Below are positions 1 to 7,663 of a stretch of 64,000 nucleotides of DNA, piece after piece; position 1 is the stretch's first letter; each line of letters starts with the position of its first letter. The notes beneath the pieces are model-generated. The model worked only from the letters and a program-made list of their open reading frames with translations. It ran no database searches and was not told the DNA's origin. The position numbers were made by a program, and so were the translations under genes. The stretch comes from DASQPR01 sp963724705 (GTDB lineage: Bacteria; Actinomycetota; Actinomycetes; Mycobacteriales; Micromonosporaceae): NCBI GenBank assembly GCA_963724705.1, contig CAVRVS010000001.1:1-64000 (forward strand), given 5' to 3'.

Positions 1-1003
1 GTCCTCGCTCGCGAAGATCACAAGGCGTCGCGCGATGAACCCGCGGGTCTTCGCCGGCGACCAACATTCGCGCCAGGTAGTGCAGCGACACGTCCACGTC
101 CGGCCCGGCGCATGCTTTTGATGAACGCGCTGACGTCGTAGTGCTCGTCGCCGTCCCGGTCGTACCGCACCGCCGCCACGTCGACCGCCCGTTCGGCGGT
201 CGCCAGGTGATCACGATCGCGGACCCGTCGCCGGCGGATCGGGCCGTGGAGGCCGCGGCGGCTAGGACGGTCAATGCCTTGCGTACGTCGCCACTGCGCC
301 AACCGGACCAGATGCGCTTCCGCGTCGGGGTCGAGCGTGACCGCGCCACCGAGACCGCGTGGGTCGGTGATCGCGCCGCGGCCAACGTGCGACCGCATCG
401 TCGTCGAGCGGTTTGAGCGTCGAGCAGGACACACCGCGAGCAGCGGCGAAATCACCGAAGAGTACGGGTTCTCCGTTGTCGCGAGCAGTGTCACCGTCCG
501 GTCCTCGACCGCGGCGAGCAACGAGTCCTGCTGCGTCTTCGAAACGGTGCACCTCGTCGATGAAAAGGACGAGTCGGCGGGCCGCCCCGACGGCGCTCGG
601 TGCGTGCGGCGTCGATGACCGCTCGGACGTCCTTCACCCCGGCGTTGAGCGCCGATAGCGCGACGAAACTGCGGATCGGATGCCGACGCCACGAGGTGTG
701 CGATGGTCGTTTTGCCGGTGCCGGGCGGTCCCCACAGGATCACCGACACCGGGGCGGTGCTTCTCCACGAGCTGCCGAAGTTCGGCACCAGGACGCCAGG
801 AGATCGTCCTGCCCGATGAGTTCGTCGACCGACGCGGGTCGCATCCGGACCGCCAAGGGTTCGTCGTCGCGCACCTCATCGAAGCCGATCGCATCGACCC
901 GGCGCGGCCGCAAGCTGTTCGGCGCCCGTCGACCTGCGGCCCGAGCCGGGCCGACGTTGGGGGCGTCGAGTGCGAACAGGCCGTCGGTGCTCCATCGCGG
1001 CAA
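1..1003 (-). pseudogene. rarA: rarA (mgsA), replication-associated recombination ATPase, multiply frameshifted, 3' end outside the window
   Basis: RarA is an AAA+ ATPase that acts at stalled replication forks. Its pieces occur in order on the minus strand but in changing frames. The N-terminal stretch with PLAVRMRP and DELIGQDDLL lies in one frame (about 740-1003). Walker A GPPGTGKTT, then SKTQQDSLLAAVE, a near-complete TTENPYSSVISPLL, and RAAVRYDRDGDEHYDVSAFIKS follow in shifted segments down to about position 110. At least five frame changes are needed to rebuild the protein. The gene normally lies downstream of aspS in Actinobacteria, as here. The family is certain; whether the breaks are real decay or sequence error at the end of a contig is not, and the nearby aspS and hisS frameshifts favour error. 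Confidence 0.75.
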
Positions 1004-1193
1004 GAGTACCGGGCGATGCTGGCACTACGAAACCGACGATGCGCCACGCACAACAGCGCGCCCGCCAACCGCGCACAACGACGCCCGACCGATGGGTTCC
1101 GCCGGCGGCGTCGTTGCGTAACCGATCGGGCCGAGTTCCAAACAGTCCAAGGTACGACCAGCGCCCGCCGATCGTCGCTGGCGCGAAGGCCGG
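1004..1193. other. Intergenic stretch with no recognisable gene
   Basis: Nothing recognisable lies between the likely rarA start and aspS. If the restored aspS stop at 1331 is the true one, the empty stretch runs from 1004 to 1330. Open frames here have no motif and are probably chance frames in GC-rich DNA. Confidence 0.4.
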
Positions 1194-3152
1194 CTAACGG
1201 CGGCCGCGCCAGCCGCTGCGCCAGGTCGCAAAGTGCAGGGCGACGAACAGCAGGCCAGCAAGCTCGAGGTCGAGCACGCTGATGGCCGCCGAGTGCTGGT
1301 GAGATTGACCGACGAGGCGGCGTACAGCGGTTACGGCGTCGGCTGGACCGGCGCCGCGACGCCTGCGGACCCCGCACCCTCCACCGGCTTCGGTTTCGCG
1401 TCGATGCCAGCCTCCAGCCGCTGCTGTGCGGTGATCGGCGTCGGCGCGGACGTCGAGCGGATCGAATCCGCCCCGAGTCTTCGGGAACGCGATCACCTCA
1501 CGGATCGAGGTCTCGCCGGCGAGCAGCATGCAGACGCGATCCCAGCCGAGCGCGATGCCGCCGTGCGGCGGCGGGCCGAACTTGAACGCCTCGAGCAGGA
1601 AGCCGAATTTGTCGGCCGCCTCGGCGTCCGAGATGCCCAGCGTGGTGAACACCCGACGCTGAACGTCGGCCTGGTGGATACGGATCGAGCCGCCACCGAT
1701 CTCGTTGCCGTTGCACACGATGTCGTACGCGAACGCCAACGCCTCGCCCGGATCCCGTTCGAACGTGTCGATCCATTCGGCGTTCGGTGACGTGAACGGG
1801 TGATGTACGGCGGCCCACCCGACCTGGTTGCCGGCGTCGTCGATGGCCGGCTCGAACATCGGCGCGTCGATCACCCAGCAGAACGCCCAGGCGCTCTCGT
1901 CGATCAGGCCGGCCCGCCGAGCGATCTCGATGCGCGCCGCACCCAGCAGCTCCTGTGCCTCGCGTCGACGGGACGAGGCGGCGAAGAACACGGCGTCGCC
2001 CGGCTTCGCCCCGACCGCGTCGGCCAGCCCGCCGAGGTGCGCTTCCGAGAGGTTCTTCGCGACCGGACCGCGAGCCTCACCCGTCTCGGCGTCGAGGACG
2101 ACGTACGCGAGACCCCGAGCGCCCCGAGCCTTCGCCCAGTCCTGCCAGCCGTCCAGCTCCTTGCGGGTCTGCGCGGCGCCACCGGGCATGACGACGGCAC
2201 CGACGTACCCACCGGCATCGATCGCGCCGGCGAACACACGGAACTCGGTTCCTCGCAGGAAGTCCGTCAGCTCGGTCAGCTCGACGCCGTAGCGGAGGTC
2301 GGGCTTGTCCGAGCCGTACCGATTCATCGCCTCGTGCCAGGTGATGCGCGGCACCGGTCGCGGGATGACGAAATCGGCCAACTCGGCCCAGAGCGCCGCA
2401 ACGACCGACTCCCCGAGCTCGATCACGTCGTCCTGGGTGACAAACGACATCTCGATGTCGAGCTGGGTGAACTCCGGCTGCCGGTCGGCGCGGAAGTCCT
2501 CGTCGCGGTAACAGCGGGCGATCTGGTAGTAGCGCTCCATGCCGGCGACCATCAACAGCTGCTTGAACAGCTGCGGCGATTGTGGCAGCGCGTACCACGT
2601 GCCCGGCTGCAACCGCACCGGCACCAGGAAGTCGCGTGCGCCCTCGGGCGTCGAGCGGGTCAGCGTCGGAGTCTCGATCTCGTGGAAATCGCGCTCATGC
2701 AGCACGGTCCGGGCGATCTGGTTGGCCCGGCTGCGCAGCACCAGGTTGCGGTGCGGGGCGGTACGGCGCAGGTCAAGGTAGCGGTATTTGAGCCGCATGT
2801 CGTCCCCGGCCTCGATGTGGTCGTCGACCGGGATCGGCAGCGGCGCTGCCTCGGAGAGGATGTCGAGGTCGGTCGCGGTCACCTCGACCTCGCCCGTCGG
2901 CAATTCGGGGTTCTCGTTTCCCGCGGGACGGCGACCGACCGTACCCGTGACCTTGACGCAGAACTCATTGCGGAGCGCGTGCGCGGCTTCCATGCTCTCC
3001 CGGAAGACAACCTGGACGATCCCCGAGCCATCGCGCAGGTCCACGAAGATGACGCCGCCGTGGTCCCGGCGGCGGGCCACCCAGCCGGCCAGGACCACGC
3101 TCGCTCCGGCGTCCGCCGCGCGCAGGCTTCCAGCTTCATGGGTACGGATCAC
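1194..3152 (-). CDS. aspS: Aspartyl-tRNA synthetase, C-terminal tail frameshifted
   Basis: Charges tRNA(Asp) with aspartate in the cytoplasm; class II synthetase. The GTG at 3152 (VIRTHEAG) follows GAGGAG at good spacing, and longer upstream frames lack the family's N-terminus. In order: OB-fold anticodon domain (about 15-110), class II motif 2 (YRDEDFRADRQPEFTQLD), bacterial GAD insertion, motif 3 (GIALGWDRVCMLL) and the IREVIAFPKT signature near 550. After FDPL the frame carries about 85 unrelated residues to a stop at 1194. Skipping one base at about 1453-1457 gives TSAPTPITAQQRLEAGIDAK and then a TAA at 1331, which matches family ends. One extra G is the simplest explanation. All catalytic parts lie before the shift. 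Confidence 0.93.
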   Translation of the reverse strand: MIRTHEAGSLRAADAGASVVLAGWVARRRDHGGVIFVDLRDGSGIVQVVFRESMEAAHALRNEFCVKVTGTVGRRPAGNENPELPTGEVEVTATDLDILSEAAPLPIPVDDHIEAGDDMRLKYRYLDLRRTAPHRNLVLRSRANQIARTVLHERDFHEIETPTLTRSTPEGARDFLVPVRLQPGTWYALPQSPQLFKQLLMVAGMERYYQIARCYRDEDFRADRQPEFTQLDIEMSFVTQDDVIELGESVVAALWAELADFVIPRPVPRITWHEAMNRYGSDKPDLRYGVELTELTDFLRGTEFRVFAGAIDAGGYVGAVVMPGGAAQTRKELDGWQDWAKARGARGLAYVVLDAETGEARGPVAKNLSEAHLGGLADAVGAKPGDAVFFAASSRRREAQELLGAARIEIARRAGLIDESAWAFCWVIDAPMFEPAIDDAGNQVGWAAVHHPFTSPNAEWIDTFERDPGEALAFAYDIVCNGNEIGGGSIRIHQADVQRRVFTTLGISDAEAADKFGFLLEAFKFGPPPHGGIALGWDRVCMLLAGETSIREVIAFPKTRGGFDPLDVRADADHRTAAAGGWHRRETEAGGGCGVRRRRGAGPADAVTAVRRLVGQSHQHSAAISVLDLELAGLLFVALHFATWRSGWRGRR

Positions 3153-3304
3153 GTCAAGCGCTCCTCGTGGTCTCGGTCCGTCCGGGCACGGGCGTCCGAT
3201 CGCATTCTTCCAGCAGCGTCCGCCCGCCGTGACACGGCCCGCCGGCCGCGACGCGGTCGCCGAGCCGCCGGCGAACTCGCCCTGCGGCGGACCGACGCCG
3301 ACGG

Positions 3305-4640
3305 TCAGGTCGCAAAGATCCGCGGCTCGAGATCCTCCGTGGGCGGATTCCAATCGGACGCGGACGCCTGCACCTGTTCGCCCGAGCGGATGTCCTTGAC
3401 CTGGTCGGACATGCCGTCGACGCCGGGGAACCAGACGAACGGGATGCCCCGCCGATCGGCGTAGCGGATCTGTTTGCCGAATTTCGCCGGCTCCGGCGCC
3501 ACCTCGGTCGCGATGCCGCGCGACCGCAGCGCCTGCGCGATCCGCCGGCATGCCGGCCGGGACTCCTCATCCGGCAACGCGACGACAACGCAGGTCGGCA
3601 CGTGCCGACTCACACCGAGCGCGTTCGCCCCGAACAGCAAGCCGAGCATCCGGGACACGCCGATCGAGATGCCGACGCCCGGATATTTCACCTCCCGATC
3701 CGAGGCGAGGTTGTCGTAGCGGCCGCCGGAGCACACCGATCCCGGCGCGCTCGTACCCGGCCATCGTCGTCTCGTACACCGTGCCCGTGTAGTAGTCGAG
3801 TCCACGCGCGATCTTGAGTTGCGCCACGATCAGGCCGGGCGCGTACTCGCGGGCCGCCTCGACGACGCGTACGAGCTCGTCCAGGCCCTCGTCGAGCAGC
3901 GGGTCGGAGACGCCGAGCGCGCCGACCGCGTCCGCGAACGACGCATCCGGCGCCTCGATTTCGGCCAGCGCGAGGCAGGCCTTCGCCTGCGCATCGGTGG
4001 CGCCGGCCGTTGCGACGAGCAGTTCACTCACCCCACCCGGACCGATCTTGTCCAGCTTGTCGATCGCCCGCAGCGCCGCCTCCGGGTCAGACAGGCCGAG
4101 CCCTCGGTAGAAGCCCTCGCACAGCTTGCGATTGTTGACCTGGACCGTGACGGGCGGGATGGGCAGCCCGGCGAGCGCGTCGCCGATGACGAGCGGGATC
4201 TCGACCTCGTTGTCGAAACCGAGCGTGTCCCGGTCGACCACGTCGATGTCGGCCTGGATGAACTCGCGGTAGCGCCCCTGCTGGGGCCGCTCGCCGCGCC
4301 ACGACTTCTGGATCTGGTGGCGCCGGAACGGGAACTGCAGGCGGCCGGCGTTCTCCAGAACAAACCGCGCAAACGGTACGGTCAGGTCGAAGTGCAGCCC
4401 GAGCGACGCGTCCGACGGATCGTCCGGGTCGGCTTGCAGACGGCTCAGGACGTACACCTCTTTGGAGGTTTCGCCCTTGCGCAGCAATTGGTCGAGCGGC
4501 TCGACGGCGCGTGTCTCCAGCGGCGCGAAGCCATAGATCTCGAACGTGTGCCGCAACCGGTCGATGATCTGCTGCTCGATCATGCGTTGGGGCGGCAGCC
4601 ACTCCGGGAAGCCGGACAGTGGCGCGATCCTCGTTGCCAT
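3305..4640 (-). CDS. hisS: Histidyl-tRNA synthetase with a one-base frameshift
   Basis: Class II synthetase that charges tRNA(His). The start ATG at 4640 (MATRIAPLSGFPEWLPP) overlaps nothing and lies 8 nt after the upstream hydrolase stop. N-terminal catalytic parts are intact: LHFDLTVPFARFVLENAG, QIQKSWRGERPQQGRYREF and LKIARGLDYYTGTVYET. After MAGYERA the first frame loses homology, while the next frame continues GSVCSGGRYDNLA to the anticodon-binding domain and a stop at 3305. The shift maps to the CCC run at 3741-3743 (GGG on the coding strand); removing one G restores GYERAGSVCSGGRYD. Because hisS is essential, a sequence error or a very recent mutation is more likely than a real pseudogene. 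Downstream partner of the hydrolase gene; aspS follows 152 nt later. Confidence 0.88.
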
Positions 4641-4648
4641 TTCGGTAT

Positions 4649-5341
4649 TTACCAGCCTTTGCTCGGTGCCGCGGCGCTGGCCGCCTCCCGCAGGTACGGG
4701 TTGGTGGCGCGCTCGGCGGCGATGGTCGTCGTCGGGCCGTGGCCGGGCAGTACGACAGTCTCGTCCGGCAGCGGGAGCACCTTGTCCCGAAGGCTCGCCC
4801 ACATCGCCGCCATGTCGCCGCCCGGCAGGTCGGTGCGTCCGATAGAGCCCGCGAACAGCACGTCACCGCTGAAGCACAGCGGCTCACCTTGGTCGCCGGG
4901 CGCGTGGAACATCACCGACCCGTTGGTATGGCCAGGCGCATGGTTGATGGTGATCTCCAGGCCGGCGATCGAGATCACCTGGCCATCCGCGAGTTCGGCG
5001 ACGTCGTCCGGCTCGGTGTAGGTCAGCCGGCCACCGAACAGCTCGGTGAGGTCGGCCGATAGGCCTTTCGCCGGGTCGGCGAGCATTTCCAGGTCGCCCG
5101 GGTGGACATACGCCGTGATGCCGCGCGCCCGGCAGACCGGCGCGACCGAGAACGTGTGGTCGAGGTGACCGTGTGTGAGCAGGACGGCCGCCGGTCGGAG
5201 GCGGTGCTTCGCAAGCAGCTCGTCGAGGTGGCGCTCGACTCCGATCCCGGGATCGATCACCACGCACTCCTCACCGGGCGCGGTGGCCACGACGTAGCAG
5301 TTCGTGCCGAACGCCTCCGCCGGAAACCCCGTGACCAGCAC
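4649..5341 (-). CDS. Metallo-beta-lactamase-fold hydrolase, glyoxalase II-like
   Basis: About 230 residues. GTG at 5341 was chosen because GAGAGGGG lies just upstream and the protein then begins VLVTGFPAEAFGTNCYVV, as relatives do. The metal-binding motif is THGHLDH (56-62). Further ligands are the His of NHAPGHTNG, the Asp of FSGDVLFAGSIGRTDLPGGD and the His of VLPGHGPTT. It belongs to the small glyoxalase II group that sits between the cyclophilin and hisS genes in Actinobacteria (Mycobacterium Rv2581c is the type example). A hydroxyacylglutathione or related thioester substrate is a family inference, doubtful in an actinobacterium that probably uses mycothiol. Likely the first gene of a run with hisS and aspS. 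Confidence 0.85.
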   Translation of the reverse strand: MLVTGFPAEAFGTNCYVVATAPGEECVVIDPGIGVERHLDELLAKHRLRPAAVLLTHGHLDHTFSVAPVCRARGITAYVHPGDLEMLADPAKGLSADLTELFGGRLTYTEPDDVAELADGQVISIAGLEITINHAPGHTNGSVMFHAPGDQGEPLCFSGDVLFAGSIGRTDLPGGDMAAMWASLRDKVLPLPDETVVLPGHGPTTTIAAERATNPYLREAASAAAPSKGW

Positions 5342-5513
5342 GTCTACCCCTCTCAGCTGCGCAAATGAGGCGCCAGGCCGACAACCCACCCGCGATCCGC
5401 GCCAGGCGGCGGCCCGCCGCCGGCGACGGCCGGGGCGGTTTGGCACCGGCATGCGACACCCCGAGCCTAGCCGTCCGGAGTGTACGGGTGGTCGATGCGC
5501 CACTCGGCCAGGC

Positions 5514-5544
5514 ATTATCCGTTTCTGGGTCACAGTTCGTGACC
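5514..5544 (-). promoter_or_regulatory. Putative promoter and operator for the hydrolase-hisS run
   Basis: The 349-nt gap 5342-5690 between divergent genes has no coding sequence. On the minus strand a good -10, GATAAT, lies at 5519-5514. A perfect inverted repeat, GGTCAC-N5-GTGACC (5528-5544), overlaps the place where the -35 would be. This suggests a regulated promoter for the minus-strand hydrolase. It would give a leader of about 170 nt. No riboswitch or T-box was recognised in it. Confidence 0.4.
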
Positions 5545-5621
5545 GCGCACATCAATTGTCCAGCCAGTGCCCGTACACTCTGGCGAGTTGTGTCCTGGGC
5601 CACCCCCGGCGCAGGACCCCG

Positions 5622-5637
5622 AAAATGTGATCATTTT
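5622..5637. promoter_or_regulatory. A+T-rich palindrome upstream of the first cyclophilin
   Basis: AAAATG-TGAT-CATTTT is a perfect 6-bp inverted repeat in otherwise very GC-rich DNA, 53 nt before the cyclophilin start at 5691. It could be an operator (the core resembles a CRP half-site) or a weak terminator remnant. No regulator can be assigned. Confidence 0.3.
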
Positions 5638-5690
5638 TGAGCATTGTCGCAGCTCACGACGGTCGCACGGTGGTGGAAAGGTAACAGCAC

Positions 5691-6635
5691 GTGGCTTCCA
5701 GGGAACGCGAGCGGATGCTCGCCCGGGCCAAGGTCGAACGGCAGCAGGCCCGCCGCGCCGCCCGCCTTCGCAAACGCCGCCAGCGCCAGGCGCAGACCGC
5801 GGCGGGAGCCGCCGTCCTGGTGATCGCGGTCGGCGTCTTCTTCGCCGCCGGCGGTTGGAATGCGTTGTTCGGCACGAGCAAGGCGAAGAACACCGCGGCC
5901 GCCTCGACGACTACCTGCGTCTGGGCGCCTAGCTCGGCGGCGGCGTCGGCGAGCGCCAGCCCGGCAAGCGCCGGAACGCCGCCGACGTCGGGCGTGCCAA
6001 CCACTGGCACCGACAAGATGACGATCGCGACCAGTGCCGGCACGGTCACGGCGTCGCTGGACCGGGAAGCGGCACCGTGCACGGTCGCGAACTTCGACTA
6101 CCTCTCGAGCCAGAACTTCTTCGACAACACGACATGCACCCGGGTGACGAACGGCGACAGCTCGTTCTTCCTGCTCTGCGGCGACCCGACCGCCAGCGAC
6201 CCGAATGGCGGACCGGGCTACACCTACGACGACGAGAACCCGCCGCTCGGCTTCTCCGCGCCGCCCGGTGCGAGCCCGGATCCGAGCGCGAGTGCGGGCG
6301 CCCCGCCGAGCGAGGTCGTCTACCCGGCCGGCACGGTCGCCGTCTGGAACCAGGAGTCCAACGCGAACGGCAGCCAGTTCATCATCGTCTACAAGGACTC
6401 CACGTTGCCGCCCAACTACTCGGTCTTCGGCCAGGTCACCGGCGGACTCGACGTGGTGAGCAAGATCGGCACCGCGGGCGCCAAGGACGGCAGCCACGAC
6501 GGCACGCCGGCCACGCCGGTCACTATCACGACCCTGACCGTCGATCCGGTGGTGGCGAGCCCATCAGCCGCGCCCAGCGCGTCCGGCGGGGCACCGGCAA
6601 CCCCGGAACCCTCCCCGTCGTCGTCCCAGTCTTGA
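5691..6635 (+). CDS. Membrane-anchored cyclophilin-type peptidyl-prolyl isomerase (copy 1)
   Basis: GTG start with GGAAAGG upstream. The N-terminus is a strongly basic, Arg-rich cytoplasmic stretch (1-33), then one membrane segment (about 37-55), a Ser/Ala/Pro linker, a cyclophilin domain (about 110-275) and a Ser/Pro-rich tail. The cyclophilin signature ANGSQFIIVYKDS is clear. The domain should face outside and help fold exported proteins. The active-site stretch reads FFLLCGDP where cyclophilins have a Gln (the next gene has VLQCGDP), and the catalytic Arg is present in TRVT. Catalysis may therefore be weakened. The copy is about 34% Pro/Ser/Ala in its tails, and the linker length is unusual. 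Probably co-transcribed with the second copy 72 nt downstream. Confidence 0.85.
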   Translation: MASRERERMLARAKVERQQARRAARLRKRRQRQAQTAAGAAVLVIAVGVFFAAGGWNALFGTSKAKNTAAASTTTCVWAPSSAAASASASPASAGTPPTSGVPTTGTDKMTIATSAGTVTASLDREAAPCTVANFDYLSSQNFFDNTTCTRVTNGDSSFFLLCGDPTASDPNGGPGYTYDDENPPLGFSAPPGASPDPSASAGAPPSEVVYPAGTVAVWNQESNANGSQFIIVYKDSTLPPNYSVFGQVTGGLDVVSKIGTAGAKDGSHDGTPATPVTITTLTVDPVVASPSAAPSASGGAPATPEPSPSSSQS

Positions 6636-6707
6636 CCCCCTGACCCCGCTAGCAGATGCGCCTCGCGGCGCCTCAGGCATCGGCTAGCCGTACCAAGGAG
6701 AACCACC

Positions 6708-7583
6708 GTGACGAACCTCAAGGACCGCCAGCGCGCGGCAGCGCGAGCCCGACTCGAGCGCGAGATGGCGGCCCGCCAGGACAATGCGGCGCACCGGCGG
6801 CGGCGGCGCAACGGCATCCTCGGCGGCATCGGCGTGCTCGCCGTGATCGGCGTGGTGGTCGGCATCGTCGTATCCACGACCGGTGGCACGCCGGCCAAGA
6901 CGCCCGCCGCGGCGGCCAGCCAAGCCGCGGCGAAATGCACCTGGACGACGAACCCGGCGCTGAAGGGCGACGCCCAGAACCCGGTCGACAAGCAACTCGT
7001 CAACACCGGACCGCCGCCGCTGAGCACCGTGCCGCACAACGGCACGCAGCAGATGACGCTGGATACGACCCAGGGCAAGATCGTCATCACCTTGGACGTG
7101 TCGAAGGCACCCTGCTCGGCCGAGAGCATGTCGTACCTGACCGGAAAGAAGTTCTTCGACAACTCGAAGTGCCATCGACTCACCACGGCCGGCATCTACG
7201 TGCTGCAGTGCGGCGACCCGAGCGGCACCGGCATGGGCGGGCCGTCCTACACGTACGCCTCGGAGAACCTCCCCACCGACCAGCAGCCGAACTACCCGGC
7301 CGGCGTGGTCGCGATGGCCAACCCCGGAAACAAAGACCTGAACGGCAGCCAGTTCTTCATCGTCTACCAGGACACTCCGGAGCAGGCCGATGAAACCGGT
7401 GCCATGCAGTCCAACCTGACGTCCGACTACACGATCATCGGTACGGTCACAACCGGCCTCGACATCGTGCAGAAGGTCGGCAAGGCGGGAGTGGTCTCGA
7501 CCGACAAGAGCGATCCGAACGACGGTGCGCCGAAGCTGCCGGTCACCATCACGACGGCGACGGTCGGCGCCGTCCAGCCCTAG
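6708..7583 (+). CDS. Membrane-anchored cyclophilin-type peptidyl-prolyl isomerase (copy 2)
   Basis: GTG at 6708 with AAGGAGAAC upstream. Same plan as the preceding gene: basic N-terminus (1-36), one membrane helix (about 37-58, GILGGIGVLAVIGVVVGIVV), Ala-rich linker, then a cyclophilin domain (about 110-285). Active-site residues look complete: Arg in CHRLTT, Gln in VLQCGDP, and LNGSQFFIVYQDT. The tandem pair probably arose by duplication, with copy 2 closer to the ancestral form. Location before rel is conserved in Actinobacteria (ppiB region). Expected role is proline isomerisation of secreted or membrane proteins outside the cytoplasmic membrane. Confidence 0.88.
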   Translation: MTNLKDRQRAAARARLEREMAARQDNAAHRRRRRNGILGGIGVLAVIGVVVGIVVSTTGGTPAKTPAAAASQAAAKCTWTTNPALKGDAQNPVDKQLVNTGPPPLSTVPHNGTQQMTLDTTQGKIVITLDVSKAPCSAESMSYLTGKKFFDNSKCHRLTTAGIYVLQCGDPSGTGMGGPSYTYASENLPTDQQPNYPAGVVAMANPGNKDLNGSQFFIVYQDTPEQADETGAMQSNLTSDYTIIGTVTTGLDIVQKVGKAGVVSTDKSDPNDGAPKLPVTITTATVGAVQP

Positions 7584-7617
7584 CGTTCACTCACAACGGC
7601 TTCGCTCACGACAGCAG

Positions 7618-7646
7618 CGGGCCGACCACCTCAGGTGGTCGGCCCG
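7618..7646. terminator. Bidirectional hairpin terminator between cyclophilin and rel
   Basis: A perfect 13-bp stem (CGGGCCGACCACC, 7618-7630, with 7634-7646) and a TCA loop lie between two convergent genes. The sequence after the stem is TTGTG on the plus strand, so it would work as an intrinsic-like terminator with a weak U tract, usual in high-GC Actinobacteria. Confidence 0.8.
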
Positions 7647-7663
7647 TTGTGCGTTGTGGCCGG

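Noticed and set aside
1800..3464. 554-codon plus-strand frame over aspS
   Set aside because: Antisense of aspS, which has all class II motifs.
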